Below are positions 53,119 to 62,734 of a DNA stretch of 64,000 nt, piece after piece; the stretch's first letter is position 1, and every line of letters begins with the position of its first letter. Source of the DNA: RBG-16-34-14 sp963798865 (GTDB taxonomy: Bacteria; Bacteroidota; Ignavibacteria; Ignavibacteriales; Ignavibacteriaceae); assembly GCA_963798865.1 (NCBI GenBank), contig CAWCVZ010000004.1, positions 496,001 to 560,000 of the forward strand. Direction: 5' to 3'. A program made the translations under genes and the position numbers. The notes under the pieces are model-generated. The model did no database searches. It had not been told where the DNA came from and worked only from the letters and a program-made list of their open reading frames with translations.

Positions 53119-56100
53119 ATGAAAAACTTTTTAATACTCTTTTTCTTTTTTTCTATACTCTGTCTGCAAAATGAATCTAATGCTCAGTGGATACAGACAA
53201 ACGGACCTTACGGCGGTAGTGTATGGTCTCTAACAGTAATCGGGTCAGATATTTTTGCCGGAGGAAACGGAGGTGGTGCTTTTCTTTCAACAAATGATGG
53301 TGCAAACTGGACTTCTATTAACTCAGGTTTAACCAATACATATGTTTATTCATTTGCTGCCAACGGAACCAATCTTTTTGCAGGTACCGGGGATGGAGTA
53401 TTTCTATCAACAAACAATGGTACAAGCTGGAATCCTGCTAATACCGGGATAGAAAATAGTACAATATATTCTATGGCAGTTATCGGATCGAATATATTTG
53501 CCGGTAGCCATTCTGGTGGAGTTTACCTTTCAACAAATAACGGAACCAGCTGGACACAAATAATAAACGGATTAACGAGCATGCAGGTTCGTGCCCTGGC
53601 TGTTATCGGAACAAATTTATTTGCCGGTACTTATGGAGGCGGTGTATTTCTTTCAACAAATAATGGAACAAACTGGACAGCAGTAAATGGTACCTTAACT
53701 TCAAACGATAAATATATTTATTCTTTTGCAGTTGATGGAAGTAATCTTTATGCAGGAAGCTACACAGGCGTTTTTCTTTCAACTAACAATGGAACAAACT
53801 GGACTCCCCTCAATTCAGGTTTTCCTGCAAATCTTTATATATATGGACTGGGAATTAATGGTACAAATATGTTTGCCGCCACAGGGAACGGGATCTACAT
53901 TTCTACCAACAGCGGATCAAACTGGACACAAGTTAATCTTGGTATTGATCCGCCAATAGCTTTGTGTATAGCTGTAAACGGGACTACCACTCTTGGAGGT
54001 ACACTTGGAGACGGAATATTCCGTTCAACAAACAATGGTGCTAATTGGGCTTTATCAGTTTCCGGGTTATTAAATTCACTTATAGTTTCAACTTCCGTAA
54101 TTAATTCTACGCTTTATGCAACAAGCTCATATAGTGGAATTTTTGCTTCAACGAATAGCGGGCAAACCTGGAATCAAATGAATAACGGCTTAACAAATTT
54201 ATATGTAAATGATATTTTAGAATTCGGAGGCAATCTTTTTGCAGCTACAGTTGGCGGAGGAGTTTTTATTTCTACAAATAATGGAACTACCTGGAGCCCT
54301 GTTAATTCAGGACTATCAGATTTAGAAGTTTATGCAATTACTTTATTAAGCACAAATCTTTTTGCAGGTACATATGGGGGTGGAGTTTGTATTTCAACTA
54401 ATAATGGAAACTCATGGACTCCAACAAATTCCGGCTTAACTAACCTAAATGTAACTGCATTATTGGTTAATGGTTCAGATATTTATGCAGGAACCTGGAA
54501 CGGAGGAGTTTTTAAGTCAACCAACAATGGAACAAACTGGACTGAAGTTAATACAGGATTAACAACCGTTTCAAGCAAACAAATTGCAACTTTCACAACA
54601 AGTGGGTCTAATATTCTTGCCGGAACTACAGAAGGTTTATACCTCTCTTCGAATAATGGTGGAAATTGGACTAAGATAACTTCAGGTATTTCGGAAACCT
54701 GGATTTCTGCTTTAACAACAAGTGGAACAAATAGTTTTGCCGGTACAAGAGAAGCGAGTGTTTATTTATCTAATGATAATGGCATAAACTGGACTAAGAT
54801 CAGTGATGGTTTTACAACAAGTTCTGACGTTTATAGTCTTGCAGCAAGCAGTACAGATCTGTTTGCAGGAACGTTTGGAAGCAGTGTATGGAAGCGACCA
54901 TTATCGGAAATTATTGGTGGTCCCGGCTTAGCTTCAAATCCCAGCCCTACTAGCGGCGCAGTAAATACTAATGCAACAAACCTTTCTCTAAGCTGGACTA
55001 ATCCTGCAGGAGCAACAACTAACAAAGTTTTATTTGGAACAAATCCTAATTCATTAGCAGAAATTCACAGTGGTTCTTTGGTAACTTCAGTTAATGCACC
55101 TTCTCAATTGGACTATAATACTACATATTATTGGAGAGTAGATGAATTTGATGGTTCAGGAACTTCAATAGGAAACTTATGGTCATTCACAACTATGGAC
55201 AACCCTAATGCAGTAACATTGTTATTTGATGATTTTGAATCGGGAACAGGAAACTGGCAGATTTCAAATGATGGCGGTACTTGCACCTGGCTGATTTTCT
55301 TTCCTCCATATCCAAGTTCTTTCGGTCCTTATACTTTACCTCCAACTGCTTCAGGTGGTGTTTTCTCTGCAGATGCAACTGAGTGCGGCGCTGCAGTTTT
55401 ATCTACAGCAACTACAGTTAATAAAATTAATGCAAATACTTATCAGTATGTTGAAATACAGTTTGATAATGACTGGCACCATTATGTATCCGGAGATCAG
55501 GCGCATGTTGAAGTAAGTACAGACAGCATTAACTGGAATTCAGTCTGGTCAAAGGCAGGAGTATCACTGCGCAATACTCATGAAACTATAGATATCAGCA
55601 GTTATGTTGCGGGAAATAATTTCTGGATCAGATTAAGATCTGTACAACCAGGTTGGGATTACTGGTGGGTAATAGATAATTTCAAAGTCCGCGGATGGAT
55701 AATACTTCCGGTTGAGCTAACTTCATTCACTGCTTCAATTAGTTCAAATAATGTTTCTCTGAACTGGGCAACTTCAACCGAGACCAATAACCAGGGATTC
55801 GAAATTGAGAGAAGCCAACAGTTAAATGGTTCGAATGTAAAGTGGGAAAAGATAGGATATGTTACAGGTTTTGGAACAACTACAGAATCTCATACTTATT
55901 CTTTTACAGATGAAAAAGTACCATCGGGAAATTATTCATACCGGCTTAAACAAATAGATTTAGATGGCACAATTGAATACTCATTTGAGATTGAAGCAAA
56001 TGTTCAGGGACCCAGGGAATTTGCTTTAGAACAGAATTACCCGAACCCTTTTAATCCTGTAACAAAAATAAATTTCTCACTAGCAGCGGACTCAAAAGTA

Positions 56101-56292
56101 ACTTTAAAAGTTTACGATATACTGGGCCAGGAAATAACTAGTTTATTAAACAGTAATCTTCATGCTGGTAACCATTTTGTAGATTTTAATGCTGCTAAAA
56201 TTAACAGCGGAGTTTATTTTTATACCCTGGAAGCAAAGGGAAATGATGGAAGGAATTTTGTATCAACGAAAAAGATGATTGTTATAAAATAA
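53119..56292 (+). CDS. T9SS-exported repeat propeller protein (Asp-box/Ycf48-like blades)
   Basis: This 1057-residue protein has a signal peptide (MKNFLILFFFFSILCLQNESNA). About fourteen repeats of roughly 40 residues follow, of the form GSNIFAGTYGGGVFLSTNNG then TNWTAVNSGLT, carrying STNNGTNW Asp-box-like blades. A fibronectin-like domain follows (LSWTNPAGATTNKVLFGTNP), then a jelly-roll-like domain (about 700-860) and a T9SS type A sorting domain (LEQNYPNPFNPVTKINFSLA ... STKKMIVIK). Likely a large surface or secreted binding protein. It follows the kinase/regulator genes directly and could be their target. Confidence 0.87.
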   Translation: MKNFLILFFFFSILCLQNESNAQWIQTNGPYGGSVWSLTVIGSDIFAGGNGGGAFLSTNDGANWTSINSGLTNTYVYSFAANGTNLFAGTGDGVFLSTNNGTSWNPANTGIENSTIYSMAVIGSNIFAGSHSGGVYLSTNNGTSWTQIINGLTSMQVRALAVIGTNLFAGTYGGGVFLSTNNGTNWTAVNGTLTSNDKYIYSFAVDGSNLYAGSYTGVFLSTNNGTNWTPLNSGFPANLYIYGLGINGTNMFAATGNGIYISTNSGSNWTQVNLGIDPPIALCIAVNGTTTLGGTLGDGIFRSTNNGANWALSVSGLLNSLIVSTSVINSTLYATSSYSGIFASTNSGQTWNQMNNGLTNLYVNDILEFGGNLFAATVGGGVFISTNNGTTWSPVNSGLSDLEVYAITLLSTNLFAGTYGGGVCISTNNGNSWTPTNSGLTNLNVTALLVNGSDIYAGTWNGGVFKSTNNGTNWTEVNTGLTTVSSKQIATFTTSGSNILAGTTEGLYLSSNNGGNWTKITSGISETWISALTTSGTNSFAGTREASVYLSNDNGINWTKISDGFTTSSDVYSLAASSTDLFAGTFGSSVWKRPLSEIIGGPGLASNPSPTSGAVNTNATNLSLSWTNPAGATTNKVLFGTNPNSLAEIHSGSLVTSVNAPSQLDYNTTYYWRVDEFDGSGTSIGNLWSFTTMDNPNAVTLLFDDFESGTGNWQISNDGGTCTWLIFFPPYPSSFGPYTLPPTASGGVFSADATECGAAVLSTATTVNKINANTYQYVEIQFDNDWHHYVSGDQAHVEVSTDSINWNSVWSKAGVSLRNTHETIDISSYVAGNNFWIRLRSVQPGWDYWWVIDNFKVRGWIILPVELTSFTASISSNNVSLNWATSTETNNQGFEIERSQQLNGSNVKWEKIGYVTGFGTTTESHTYSFTDEKVPSGNYSYRLKQIDLDGTIEYSFEIEANVQGPREFALEQNYPNPFNPVTKINFSLAADSKVTLKVYDILGQEITSLLNSNLHAGNHFVDFNAAKINSGVYFYTLEAKGNDGRNFVSTKKMIVIK

Positions 56293-56306
56293 TCAGTATA
56301 ATGATT

Positions 56307-56332
56307 TCAGCCGGGTTATATAATCCGGCTGA
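56307..56332 (+). terminator. Terminator hairpin after the repeat propeller gene
   Basis: TCAGCCGG pairs with CCGGCTGA around an AT-rich loop, followed by ATATTTT. It lies 14 nt after the stop codon. Confidence 0.8.
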
Positions 56333-56470
56333 ATATTTTCTACGAAAACAAAAAAAATCTTCCCTTCTAAAAAACCTATTACAATTAAATTCATTCTTCC
56401 GAAATCTTATAAGAAAAGAAAAAATTATTTGAGTATCTTGCGAACGGTTAAGTAATTAAAGAATGAAAAT

Positions 56471-57067
56471 ATGTTCAACCTTCTCCGAAAAAATATAGAA
56501 AAGAGAGTTCATCTTACCAATGAAGAATTTGAGATTTGTAAAAAATTTTTTACTCCGAAGAAAATAAGAAAGCACCAGTTCCTTCTGCAGGAAGGTGAAG
56601 TTTGTAAACATATTGCTTTTGTAAATAAAGGATGCCTGCGTGAATACACAATTGATAATAAAGGTGTTGAGCATATAATGCAATTTGCTATTGAAGACTG
56701 GTGGGTTGCAGATTTAAACAGCTATCTTGCAGGTACACCTGCTATTTATAATATTGATGCTATATATGATTCTGAAGTATTACTGCTTGAAAAATCGGCA
56801 AGAGATGTAATGCTTGATAATTGTCCAAAGATTGAAAGATATTTCCGCCTGCTTATGGAAGCAAACTATGTTGCATCCCACAGGAGAATAACAGAATCAC
56901 TCACTACTTCAGCAGAAGAAAGATATGTGAATTTCATCAAGACTTATCCAAAACTTTTAAAACAAATCCCGCAAAACCAGATAGCTTCTTACCTTGGTAT
57001 AACACCGCAATCGTTAAGCCGAATACGTAAAGAGATGACAATACAGGCTTCGACAGGCTCAGCCTGA
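56471..57067 (+). CDS. Crp/Fnr-family transcriptional regulator
   Basis: This 198-residue protein has an N-terminal cyclic-nucleotide-binding-type beta roll (QFLLQEGEVCKHIAFVNKGC then LREY, and DWWVADLNSYLAGTPA). The C-terminal winged HTH is QNQIASYLGITPQSLSRIRKE. This is the common Bacteroidota Crp-like subclass; the ligand is unknown. The last codons (QASTGSA) lie inside a dispersed repeat (57045-57070), so the natural C-terminus may have been altered. A 20-bp palindrome lies about 66 nt downstream, ahead of the yceI gene, and could be this regulator's site. Confidence 0.88.
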   Translation: MFNLLRKNIEKRVHLTNEEFEICKKFFTPKKIRKHQFLLQEGEVCKHIAFVNKGCLREYTIDNKGVEHIMQFAIEDWWVADLNSYLAGTPAIYNIDAIYDSEVLLLEKSARDVMLDNCPKIERYFRLLMEANYVASHRRITESLTTSAEERYVNFIKTYPKLLKQIPQNQIASYLGITPQSLSRIRKEMTIQASTGSA

Positions 57068-57070
57068 CAG
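57045..57070. repeat. Dispersed GC-rich repeat overlapping the end of the Crp-like gene
   Basis: The sequence GCTTCGACAGGCTCAGCCTG resembles a widespread dispersed repeat seen in many bacterial genomes. It includes a CAGGCT/AGCCTG palindrome and supplies the gene's final codons and stop. Confidence 0.55.
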
Positions 57071-57132
57071 AATTATAGATTCACTTTTCAAGCTTGCCCT
57101 GAATGAAGATGCAGCGCTTAAATCTGAAATCC

Positions 57133-57152
57133 TAATTAACATATGTTAATTA
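57133..57152. promoter_or_regulatory. Perfect 20-bp palindrome upstream of yceI
   Basis: TAATTAACATATGTTAATTA is a perfect palindrome. It lies about 100 nt before the YceI start and just downstream of a Crp/Fnr-type gene. Its TTAAC-N4-GTTAA core has the form of Crp/Fnr-family sites. A TAAGTTTG (57195-57202) between it and the gene matches the Bacteroidota -7 element TAnnTTTG. Confidence 0.55.
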
Positions 57153-57250
57153 AATTATTTAACATTTGTGAATGCAATGGAGAAACCTTCAAGTTAAGTT
57201 TGGTTAGTTATTATATAAACAAAATCAATAAACCTTAAAAGGAAAATATT

Positions 57251-57796
57251 ATGACAAAGTGGAAAATTGATCCAGTACATTCTGAAATAAACTTTAAAGT
57301 TAAACACCTTGTTGTTTCTACAGTAAGAGGTCACTTTAATAATTTTGAAGCATCTATAGAGGCTGACAAAGACGATTTCAGCGATGCTAAAATTAAGTTT
57401 GAGGCTGAAACAAAAAGTATCAACACACAGAATGAACAGCGTGATGCACATCTAAAATCAGCAGATTTCTTTGATGCTGAAAAACATCCGAAGATGACTT
57501 TTACTTCAACTTCTATAAAGAAAATTTCGGATTATGAATTACAGGTTAAAGGTAATCTTACTATCCGGGGCATTACAAAAGAAATTACTCTTGATGTAAT
57601 TTATAACGGTATGGTAGCTGGCTTCGGAGGAATGGAAGTTGCCGGTTTTGAAATACGAGGTAAGTTAAACCGTTTTGATTATGGTTTGCAGTGGAATGCT
57701 CTTACAGAAGCGGGTGGTATTGTTGTAGGTAATGAAGTTAAGATTGAGATTCTTACTGAGTTCCACAAAGTTCAATCTGAAGTAAAAGCAGCTTAA
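57251..57796 (+). CDS. YceI-family lipocalin-like protein
   Basis: This 181-residue protein has the YceI fold: KWKIDPVHSEINFKVKHLVV at the start, STVRGHFNNF, SADFFDAEKHPKMTFTSTS, GNLTIRGITKEITLDV and the C-terminal GGIVVGNEVKIEI. YceI proteins form an elongated lipocalin-like barrel that can bind isoprenoid lipids. There is no signal peptide here, so this copy is probably cytoplasmic, as in many Bacteroidota. It is followed by a bidirectional terminator. Confidence 0.92.
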   Translation: MTKWKIDPVHSEINFKVKHLVVSTVRGHFNNFEASIEADKDDFSDAKIKFEAETKSINTQNEQRDAHLKSADFFDAEKHPKMTFTSTSIKKISDYELQVKGNLTIRGITKEITLDVIYNGMVAGFGGMEVAGFEIRGKLNRFDYGLQWNALTEAGGIVVGNEVKIEILTEFHKVQSEVKAA

Positions 57797-57822
57797 GTTA
57801 ATATTCTTTATGGTCAAAAAAG

Positions 57823-57848
57823 AAACCCGGGTAAATCAATCCGGGTTT
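57823..57848. terminator. Bidirectional terminator between yceI and the ABC-F gene
   Basis: AAACCCGG pairs with CCGGGTTT around a 10-nt loop, with T runs downstream on the plus strand and A-rich sequence upstream (T run on the minus strand). It lies between convergent genes and abuts the ABC-F stop codon. Confidence 0.88.
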
Positions 57849-57851
57849 TTT

Positions 57852-59750
57852 TTATGATAAATCATTCTTCTTCTTCTCCAGCTCATCCCATCTTTCATAA
57901 AGATTTTTAATTTTATTCTTTGCATTATCAAGTTGCGAGTTTAGTTCATTTGTTTGCTCTGCATATTTTAGATAAAAATCCGGTGAGGTGAATATCTTTT
58001 CTATTCTTTCAACTTCAGATTCAGCAGTAATAATTTTTTCCTCAATCTGTGTGAGTTCAAGAGCTTCCTTATAACTTAGCTTTTTTGATTTTGATTTACT
58101 TCGGTTTTCAACAGCAGGAGTTTCTTTTTTTTCTTTAGGCTTTATCTCTTCCATCTCCTGCATACGCTGTTTTTTCTTTTCAATATAATAATCATAATCA
58201 CCTTCGCTGTAATAAACCTCCCTGTTCCCTTCCAAAGCAAGTATTCCGTTACATACCCTGTTCAGAAAATATCTGTCGTGACTGACAACTACAACGCATC
58301 CTTCAAAGGAGATTAAAGCTTCCTCAAGAATTCTTAAAGTCGGCAGATCAAGATCGTTCGTTGGTTCATCGAGCATAAGAAAATTTCCACCACGTACTAA
58401 AATCTTTGCAAGAGTAAGCCTGCTTTTTTCTCCTCCAGAAAGCTTGCTTACCTGAGTATTAATCCTGTCATCCGTAAATAGAAAACGCCTTAAGTATGTC
58501 CATACACTCAACTGGTATTTGCCGAATTTAATAACTTCATTTCCCTCGCCAATTGATTTGATTACAGTATCATCATCATTTAACAGGAGACGCGACTGGT
58601 CAACATAGTTAAATTCCGTTGTGTCACCGATTTCAATTTTGCCGCTTGTAAGAGGAATTTCACCAAGAATAATTTTAAGAAGGGTTGTTTTTCCAACGCC
58701 GTTATCCCCAACCACACCAATTTTCTTTCCTGCTTCAAAGTTAAAAGTAAATCCTTCAAAAAGGTTTTTATCTCCAAGCTTGATCCCGATATTTTTAAGA
58801 TCAACAACTTTTTTTCCAAGCCGTTCGGAAGGAGGAATTATCAAATCCACATCAAGTTCCACTTCATCATTCGCCTGTGAAGATAGTTCGTAAAAATTAT
58901 CCAGTCTGCTTTTTGCTTTTGTTCTCCTCGCACGTGGACCTCTTCTTACCCATTCAAGTTCACGTTTTAGGAAAAGCTGCCGCTTCCGTTCCTCGACTTC
59001 CTTAACTGCCTGCCGTTCTGTTTTGTTAACAAGATACTCAGTATAATTTCCCTGGTGAGAGTAAAACACACCTGAAGAAAGTTCAACTATCCTGTTTGCA
59101 ATCCTGTCAAGAAAATAACGATCGTGAGTTACAAATATGCATGTTCCTTTATACTCAGCAAGAAAATCCTCAAGCCATTCAATAGATTTAGTATCGAGAT
59201 GGTTTGTTGGTTCATCGAGGATAAGCAAATCAGGCCGGGATATTAATGCACGGCAAAGTGCAACACGCCTTTTTTCTCCGCCTGATAATCCAGAAATTGT
59301 TCTTTGAAGTTGTGGTGCATTTAAAGAATCCGCAAGCATATTAATTCTTTTTTCAAGATTCCAGGAATCCATCCTTAAAATTGTTTCTTCAAGATGATGT
59401 TTCTTCAGAGAATCAAACGGCATTTGTTCGTATTCACGAATTAAGGTTAGTTCATAAAAAGCACCGGATAAAATATTATCGTAAACATTTTTTGTTTCAT
59501 CTAAAGTAAATTCCTGGGAGAGAAAACCGATTTTAAGATTTTTCTTTTTTGCAACTTCACCGGAATCAGGCAGCATCAAACCTGAAATGATTTTTAGAAA
59601 AGTAGATTTACCGGCACCATTCCTTCCGACTAAACCTATTCTATCACCTTCGTGAACACTTAATGATGCTTTATCAAGAATAACCTGATCACCGAAGTGA
59701 ATATCTAATTCTTTTGCTGTTAAAATAACAGGAGTAATATTACTGGACAT
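57852..59750 (-). CDS. ABC-F family ATPase (Uup-like)
   Basis: This 632-residue soluble protein has two ABC cassettes and no membrane domain. The first has GRNGAGKSTFLKI and LSGGEKRRVALCRAL with LILDEPTNHLD. The second has GDNGVGKTTLLKI and LSGGEKSRLTLAKIL with LMLDEPTNDLD. A linker rich in Arg/Lys (RRGPRARRTKAKSRLDNF) lies between them. A C-terminal charged coiled coil of about 90 residues fits Uup. ABC-F proteins act on ribosomes or, for Uup, on DNA/ribosome-related processes. Confidence 0.93.
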   Translation of the reverse strand: MSSNITPVILTAKELDIHFGDQVILDKASLSVHEGDRIGLVGRNGAGKSTFLKIISGLMLPDSGEVAKKKNLKIGFLSQEFTLDETKNVYDNILSGAFYELTLIREYEQMPFDSLKKHHLEETILRMDSWNLEKRINMLADSLNAPQLQRTISGLSGGEKRRVALCRALISRPDLLILDEPTNHLDTKSIEWLEDFLAEYKGTCIFVTHDRYFLDRIANRIVELSSGVFYSHQGNYTEYLVNKTERQAVKEVEERKRQLFLKRELEWVRRGPRARRTKAKSRLDNFYELSSQANDEVELDVDLIIPPSERLGKKVVDLKNIGIKLGDKNLFEGFTFNFEAGKKIGVVGDNGVGKTTLLKIILGEIPLTSGKIEIGDTTEFNYVDQSRLLLNDDDTVIKSIGEGNEVIKFGKYQLSVWTYLRRFLFTDDRINTQVSKLSGGEKSRLTLAKILVRGGNFLMLDEPTNDLDLPTLRILEEALISFEGCVVVVSHDRYFLNRVCNGILALEGNREVYYSEGDYDYYIEKKKQRMQEMEEIKPKEKKETPAVENRSKSKSKKLSYKEALELTQIEEKIITAESEVERIEKIFTSPDFYLKYAEQTNELNSQLDNAKNKIKNLYERWDELEKKKNDLS

Positions 59751-59904
59751 TTATTGTAGAATTTAAAATGAAGAACAAATATACATCGGCGATAGGTAAT
59801 TAGATAAACTAAAGTTCATCTAAAGATTGGTTAAGAGGAGACTTAGCCTGGTTTTTCCTATCTTTAAATGAATTTAATTTTCATAATTAATTATTAAATC
59901 ATAA

Positions 59905-61032
59905 ATGCAATACATTAATAAAGATTTGTTTGAAATCGAAGAAGGAATAACATATCTCAACTGTTCGATGATGTCGCCTCTTCTTAAATCAGTTAAGGAA
60001 GCAGGATTTAAAGCACTTGATAAAAGATCAAAACCATGGGAGTTATCCGAGAGTGATTGGTTCGTTGATGCGGAGAATTTAAGAAGTAAAGCTGCTGATA
60101 TTTTTCAAACCTCAGGGGATAATATTGCAATTGTTCCATCTGTTAGTTATGGTCTGGCAACCGCTGCTAAAAATTTTAGTGTTAAACCAGGCAAATCAAT
60201 TGTTGTTATCGAAGATCAGTTCCCCTCTAACTATTATGTATGGGATAATCTTTGCAAACAGAATGATTTAAAAATTATCACAATAAAAAAACAAAATGAT
60301 AAACTGCTGACAGATACCATCCTTGAAAAAATAAATCCTGATACCGGAATTGTTGCTGTAACGAATTGCCATTGGGTAGATGGTTCCTTAATTGACCTGG
60401 AAAAAATCTGTAATGCTGTAAAATCTGTTAATGCTTATTTAGTTTTAGATCTCAGCCAGTCCCTCGGAGTATTGCCTACTAATATCAACAAGATTGATCC
60501 TGATTTTGCGGTAGCAGTTGGTTATAAATGGCTGCTTGGACCTTACAGCTTGGGTTATTTATATGTCTCTCCAAAATGGCAGCATAAAGGTGAACCGCTT
60601 GAATATAACTGGAGTGCCCGCAAAGGAAGCGATGATTTTTCTAAACTTACAGGGTATGTTTCAGAATATTGGACCGGTGCAAGAAAATTTGATATGGGTG
60701 AGTCTGCTCAGTTCAATACTTTGCCAATGTCTATAGCAGCTCTTGAACAAATTTTAAAATGGGGAGTGGAGAATATTCAATCTTCTGTTAAAGATTTAAC
60801 TAAAATGATTTCTGAAAATATCCGTTATGATAAAGATTCTCAAAGACCAATAACTCCAAATGCGGGACATATTGTAGGAATCCCATTAGGAAACAGGAAT
60901 AAAGAATTATTAAAAAAGAAATTCAAAGAGAATAATATTTTTGTTAGCTTCAGAGGGTCTTCAATTCGAGTATCTCCTCATTTATATAATGATGTTTCGG
61001 ATATAGAAAGGCTGCTGAATTGTTTATATTGA
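59905..61032 (+). CDS. Class V PLP-dependent aminotransferase-fold enzyme
   Basis: This 375-residue protein belongs to the cysteine desulfurase/kynureninase-like fold-type I group: TYLNCSMMSPLLKSV at the N-terminus, IVPSVSYGLATAA, VTNCHWVDGSLIDLEKI and LVLDLSQSLGVLP. The PLP lysine is in AVGYKWLLGPYSLGYLYVS. There is no conserved active-site Cys loop in the desulfurase position, so a desulfurase role is unlikely. Substrate unknown. It is a single gene with an AT-rich upstream region. Confidence 0.85.
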   Translation: MQYINKDLFEIEEGITYLNCSMMSPLLKSVKEAGFKALDKRSKPWELSESDWFVDAENLRSKAADIFQTSGDNIAIVPSVSYGLATAAKNFSVKPGKSIVVIEDQFPSNYYVWDNLCKQNDLKIITIKKQNDKLLTDTILEKINPDTGIVAVTNCHWVDGSLIDLEKICNAVKSVNAYLVLDLSQSLGVLPTNINKIDPDFAVAVGYKWLLGPYSLGYLYVSPKWQHKGEPLEYNWSARKGSDDFSKLTGYVSEYWTGARKFDMGESAQFNTLPMSIAALEQILKWGVENIQSSVKDLTKMISENIRYDKDSQRPITPNAGHIVGIPLGNRNKELLKKKFKENNIFVSFRGSSIRVSPHLYNDVSDIERLLNCLY

Positions 61033-61223
61033 GTACAAAACAGTTAAGGCATTTTCTTAATTTTTGATATATAGTTTTAATAGTGTATCTTAGCTCCGGG
61101 TGATTTTTAAAAGTATGCCTTCATTTAACTACCCCTCTGACTGCAAATTTTTAATAATCCTATTTTAACAAAACAGCCATCTTAAAACACAAGTTTTAAA
61201 CGGCAAATTATATAGAAAGAATT

Positions 61224-62501
61224 ATGTCATTCGAAAATTTAAATCTAATTAAACCATTGCAAACAGCATTGGCAAATGAAGGTTACACAATACCAACACC
61301 TATTCAGCAAAAAGCAATTCCGGTAGTGCTTGAGAGAAAAGATCTTCTTGGCTCAGCGCAGACCGGCACGGGAAAAACTGCAGCATTCGCTGTACCGATT
61401 TTACAAATTCTTCATCAGGAAAAAGAAACCGGTAAACAGAAAAGAACAATAAAAGCTTTAGTAATTACACCAACTAGAGAGCTCGCCGTACAGGTTGGAG
61501 AAAGTTTCAGTGTTTACGGGAAACACACAGGATTAAAAAATACTGTCGTTTATGGCGGCGTCTCACAGTTTCCTCAAACAGATAAATTAAGACAGGGTGT
61601 TGATATTCTTGTTGCTACGCCGGGAAGACTGCTTGATCTTATTAATCAGAAATATATAAACCTTTCCCATATTAAAATTCTTGTTCTTGATGAGGCAGAC
61701 AGAATGCTTGATATGGGTTTTATTCATGATATAAAAAAAATTATTGCGATGATGCCAGAGAAAAGACAATCCCTTTTCTTTTCCGCAACAATGCCTCCGG
61801 AAATTGTTAAGCTTGCTAATACAATATTAACTGACCCGGTAAAGATTGAAATTGCAACTAAAACAAAAACAGTTGAGGTTGTAAAACAGGCAGTTTATTT
61901 TGTATCTAAACCAGATAAGAAAAACCTGCTGATACATATTTTGAAAAATGAAAATATTCCTTCTGCGCTTGTGTTTACAAAGACAAAAAAAGGTGCGGAA
62001 AAAGTTTCTAAACTTTTAAATGATGCAAAAATAAATTCAGATGCCATTCATGGGAATAAATCGCAAGGTGCAAGGCAGAGGGCTTTAAATAATTTCAAAT
62101 CCCAGCGGACAAGGGTTCTTGTTGCAACAGATATTGCTGCCAGAGGAATTGATATAGAAAAATTATCTCATGTATTTAATTTTGATATTCCAGATTTTTC
62201 GGAAATATATATTCACAGAATCGGGCGAACCGGAAGAGCGGGTCTTGGCGGAACAGCACTCTCCTTTTGTGATTCGGAAGAGAGATATTACCTGAGAGAA
62301 ATAAACAGGCTAATAAAAACACCAATTCCTGTAATTGAAGAACATCCTTACAAATTAAATGAAGCTGACAGCAGCAGTATAGAAATGCCCGTAAAGAAAT
62401 TCAGATCTTCAAGAAAACCGGATTCATTTAAATTCTCAAGAGATTCTAAAAAAAGATGGGTTCGAAAATCACGTGGTTTTAAGAAAAAGGCAGAAAGATG
62501 A
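61224..62501 (+). CDS. rhlE: DEAD-box RNA helicase (RhlE-like)
   Basis: This 425-residue helicase has all motifs: Q-motif FENLNLIKPLQTALANEGY, TPIQQKAIP, AQTGTGKT (motif I), PTRELAVQ (Ia), DEADRMLDMGF (II), SAT (III), and HRIGRTGRAG (VI). The basic C-terminal tail (KKFRSSRKPDSFKFSRDSKK) resembles RhlE. It unwinds RNA duplexes in ribosome assembly or RNA decay. It overlaps the next small gene by 4 bases (ATGA). Confidence 0.93.
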   Translation: MSFENLNLIKPLQTALANEGYTIPTPIQQKAIPVVLERKDLLGSAQTGTGKTAAFAVPILQILHQEKETGKQKRTIKALVITPTRELAVQVGESFSVYGKHTGLKNTVVYGGVSQFPQTDKLRQGVDILVATPGRLLDLINQKYINLSHIKILVLDEADRMLDMGFIHDIKKIIAMMPEKRQSLFFSATMPPEIVKLANTILTDPVKIEIATKTKTVEVVKQAVYFVSKPDKKNLLIHILKNENIPSALVFTKTKKGAEKVSKLLNDAKINSDAIHGNKSQGARQRALNNFKSQRTRVLVATDIAARGIDIEKLSHVFNFDIPDFSEIYIHRIGRTGRAGLGGTALSFCDSEERYYLREINRLIKTPIPVIEEHPYKLNEADSSSIEMPVKKFRSSRKPDSFKFSRDSKKRWVRKSRGFKKKAER

Positions 62502-62701
62502 ACGGTACGAAAAGAGAAAATATAAAAACCGGAGATTATGTTAAAATTGTTCTGAAAGATGATCAGAGAACCGGAAGACTTACGGACGGATATGTGAAAG
62601 ATATTCTTACAAAATTTCCTGAACATACACATGGAATAAAAGTAAGGCTTGAAACCGGTGAAGTTGGACGAGTTAAGGAAATCTTTAAAGATTTATTATA
62701 A
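62498..62701 (+). CDS. YwbE-family protein
   Basis: This 67-residue protein matches the YwbE family: RENIKTGDYVKIVLKDDQRT, then TDGYVKDILTKFPEHTHGIK and VRLETGEVGRV. It is a small KOW/SH3-like beta protein of unknown function. Coupling to the RhlE helicase by a 4-base overlap suggests an RNA-related role; this is inference from context. Confidence 0.9.
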   Translation: MNGTKRENIKTGDYVKIVLKDDQRTGRLTDGYVKDILTKFPEHTHGIKVRLETGEVGRVKEIFKDLL

Positions 62702-62734
62702 AAAAATAATGTGAAAAAATCATTTTTATAATTT

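Noticed and set aside
57136..57164. TTAACA pair upstream of yceI as another Pho-box-like site
   Set aside because: The two hexamers are 23 bp apart, not a multiple of 11, and the first is part of the symmetric 20-bp palindrome.
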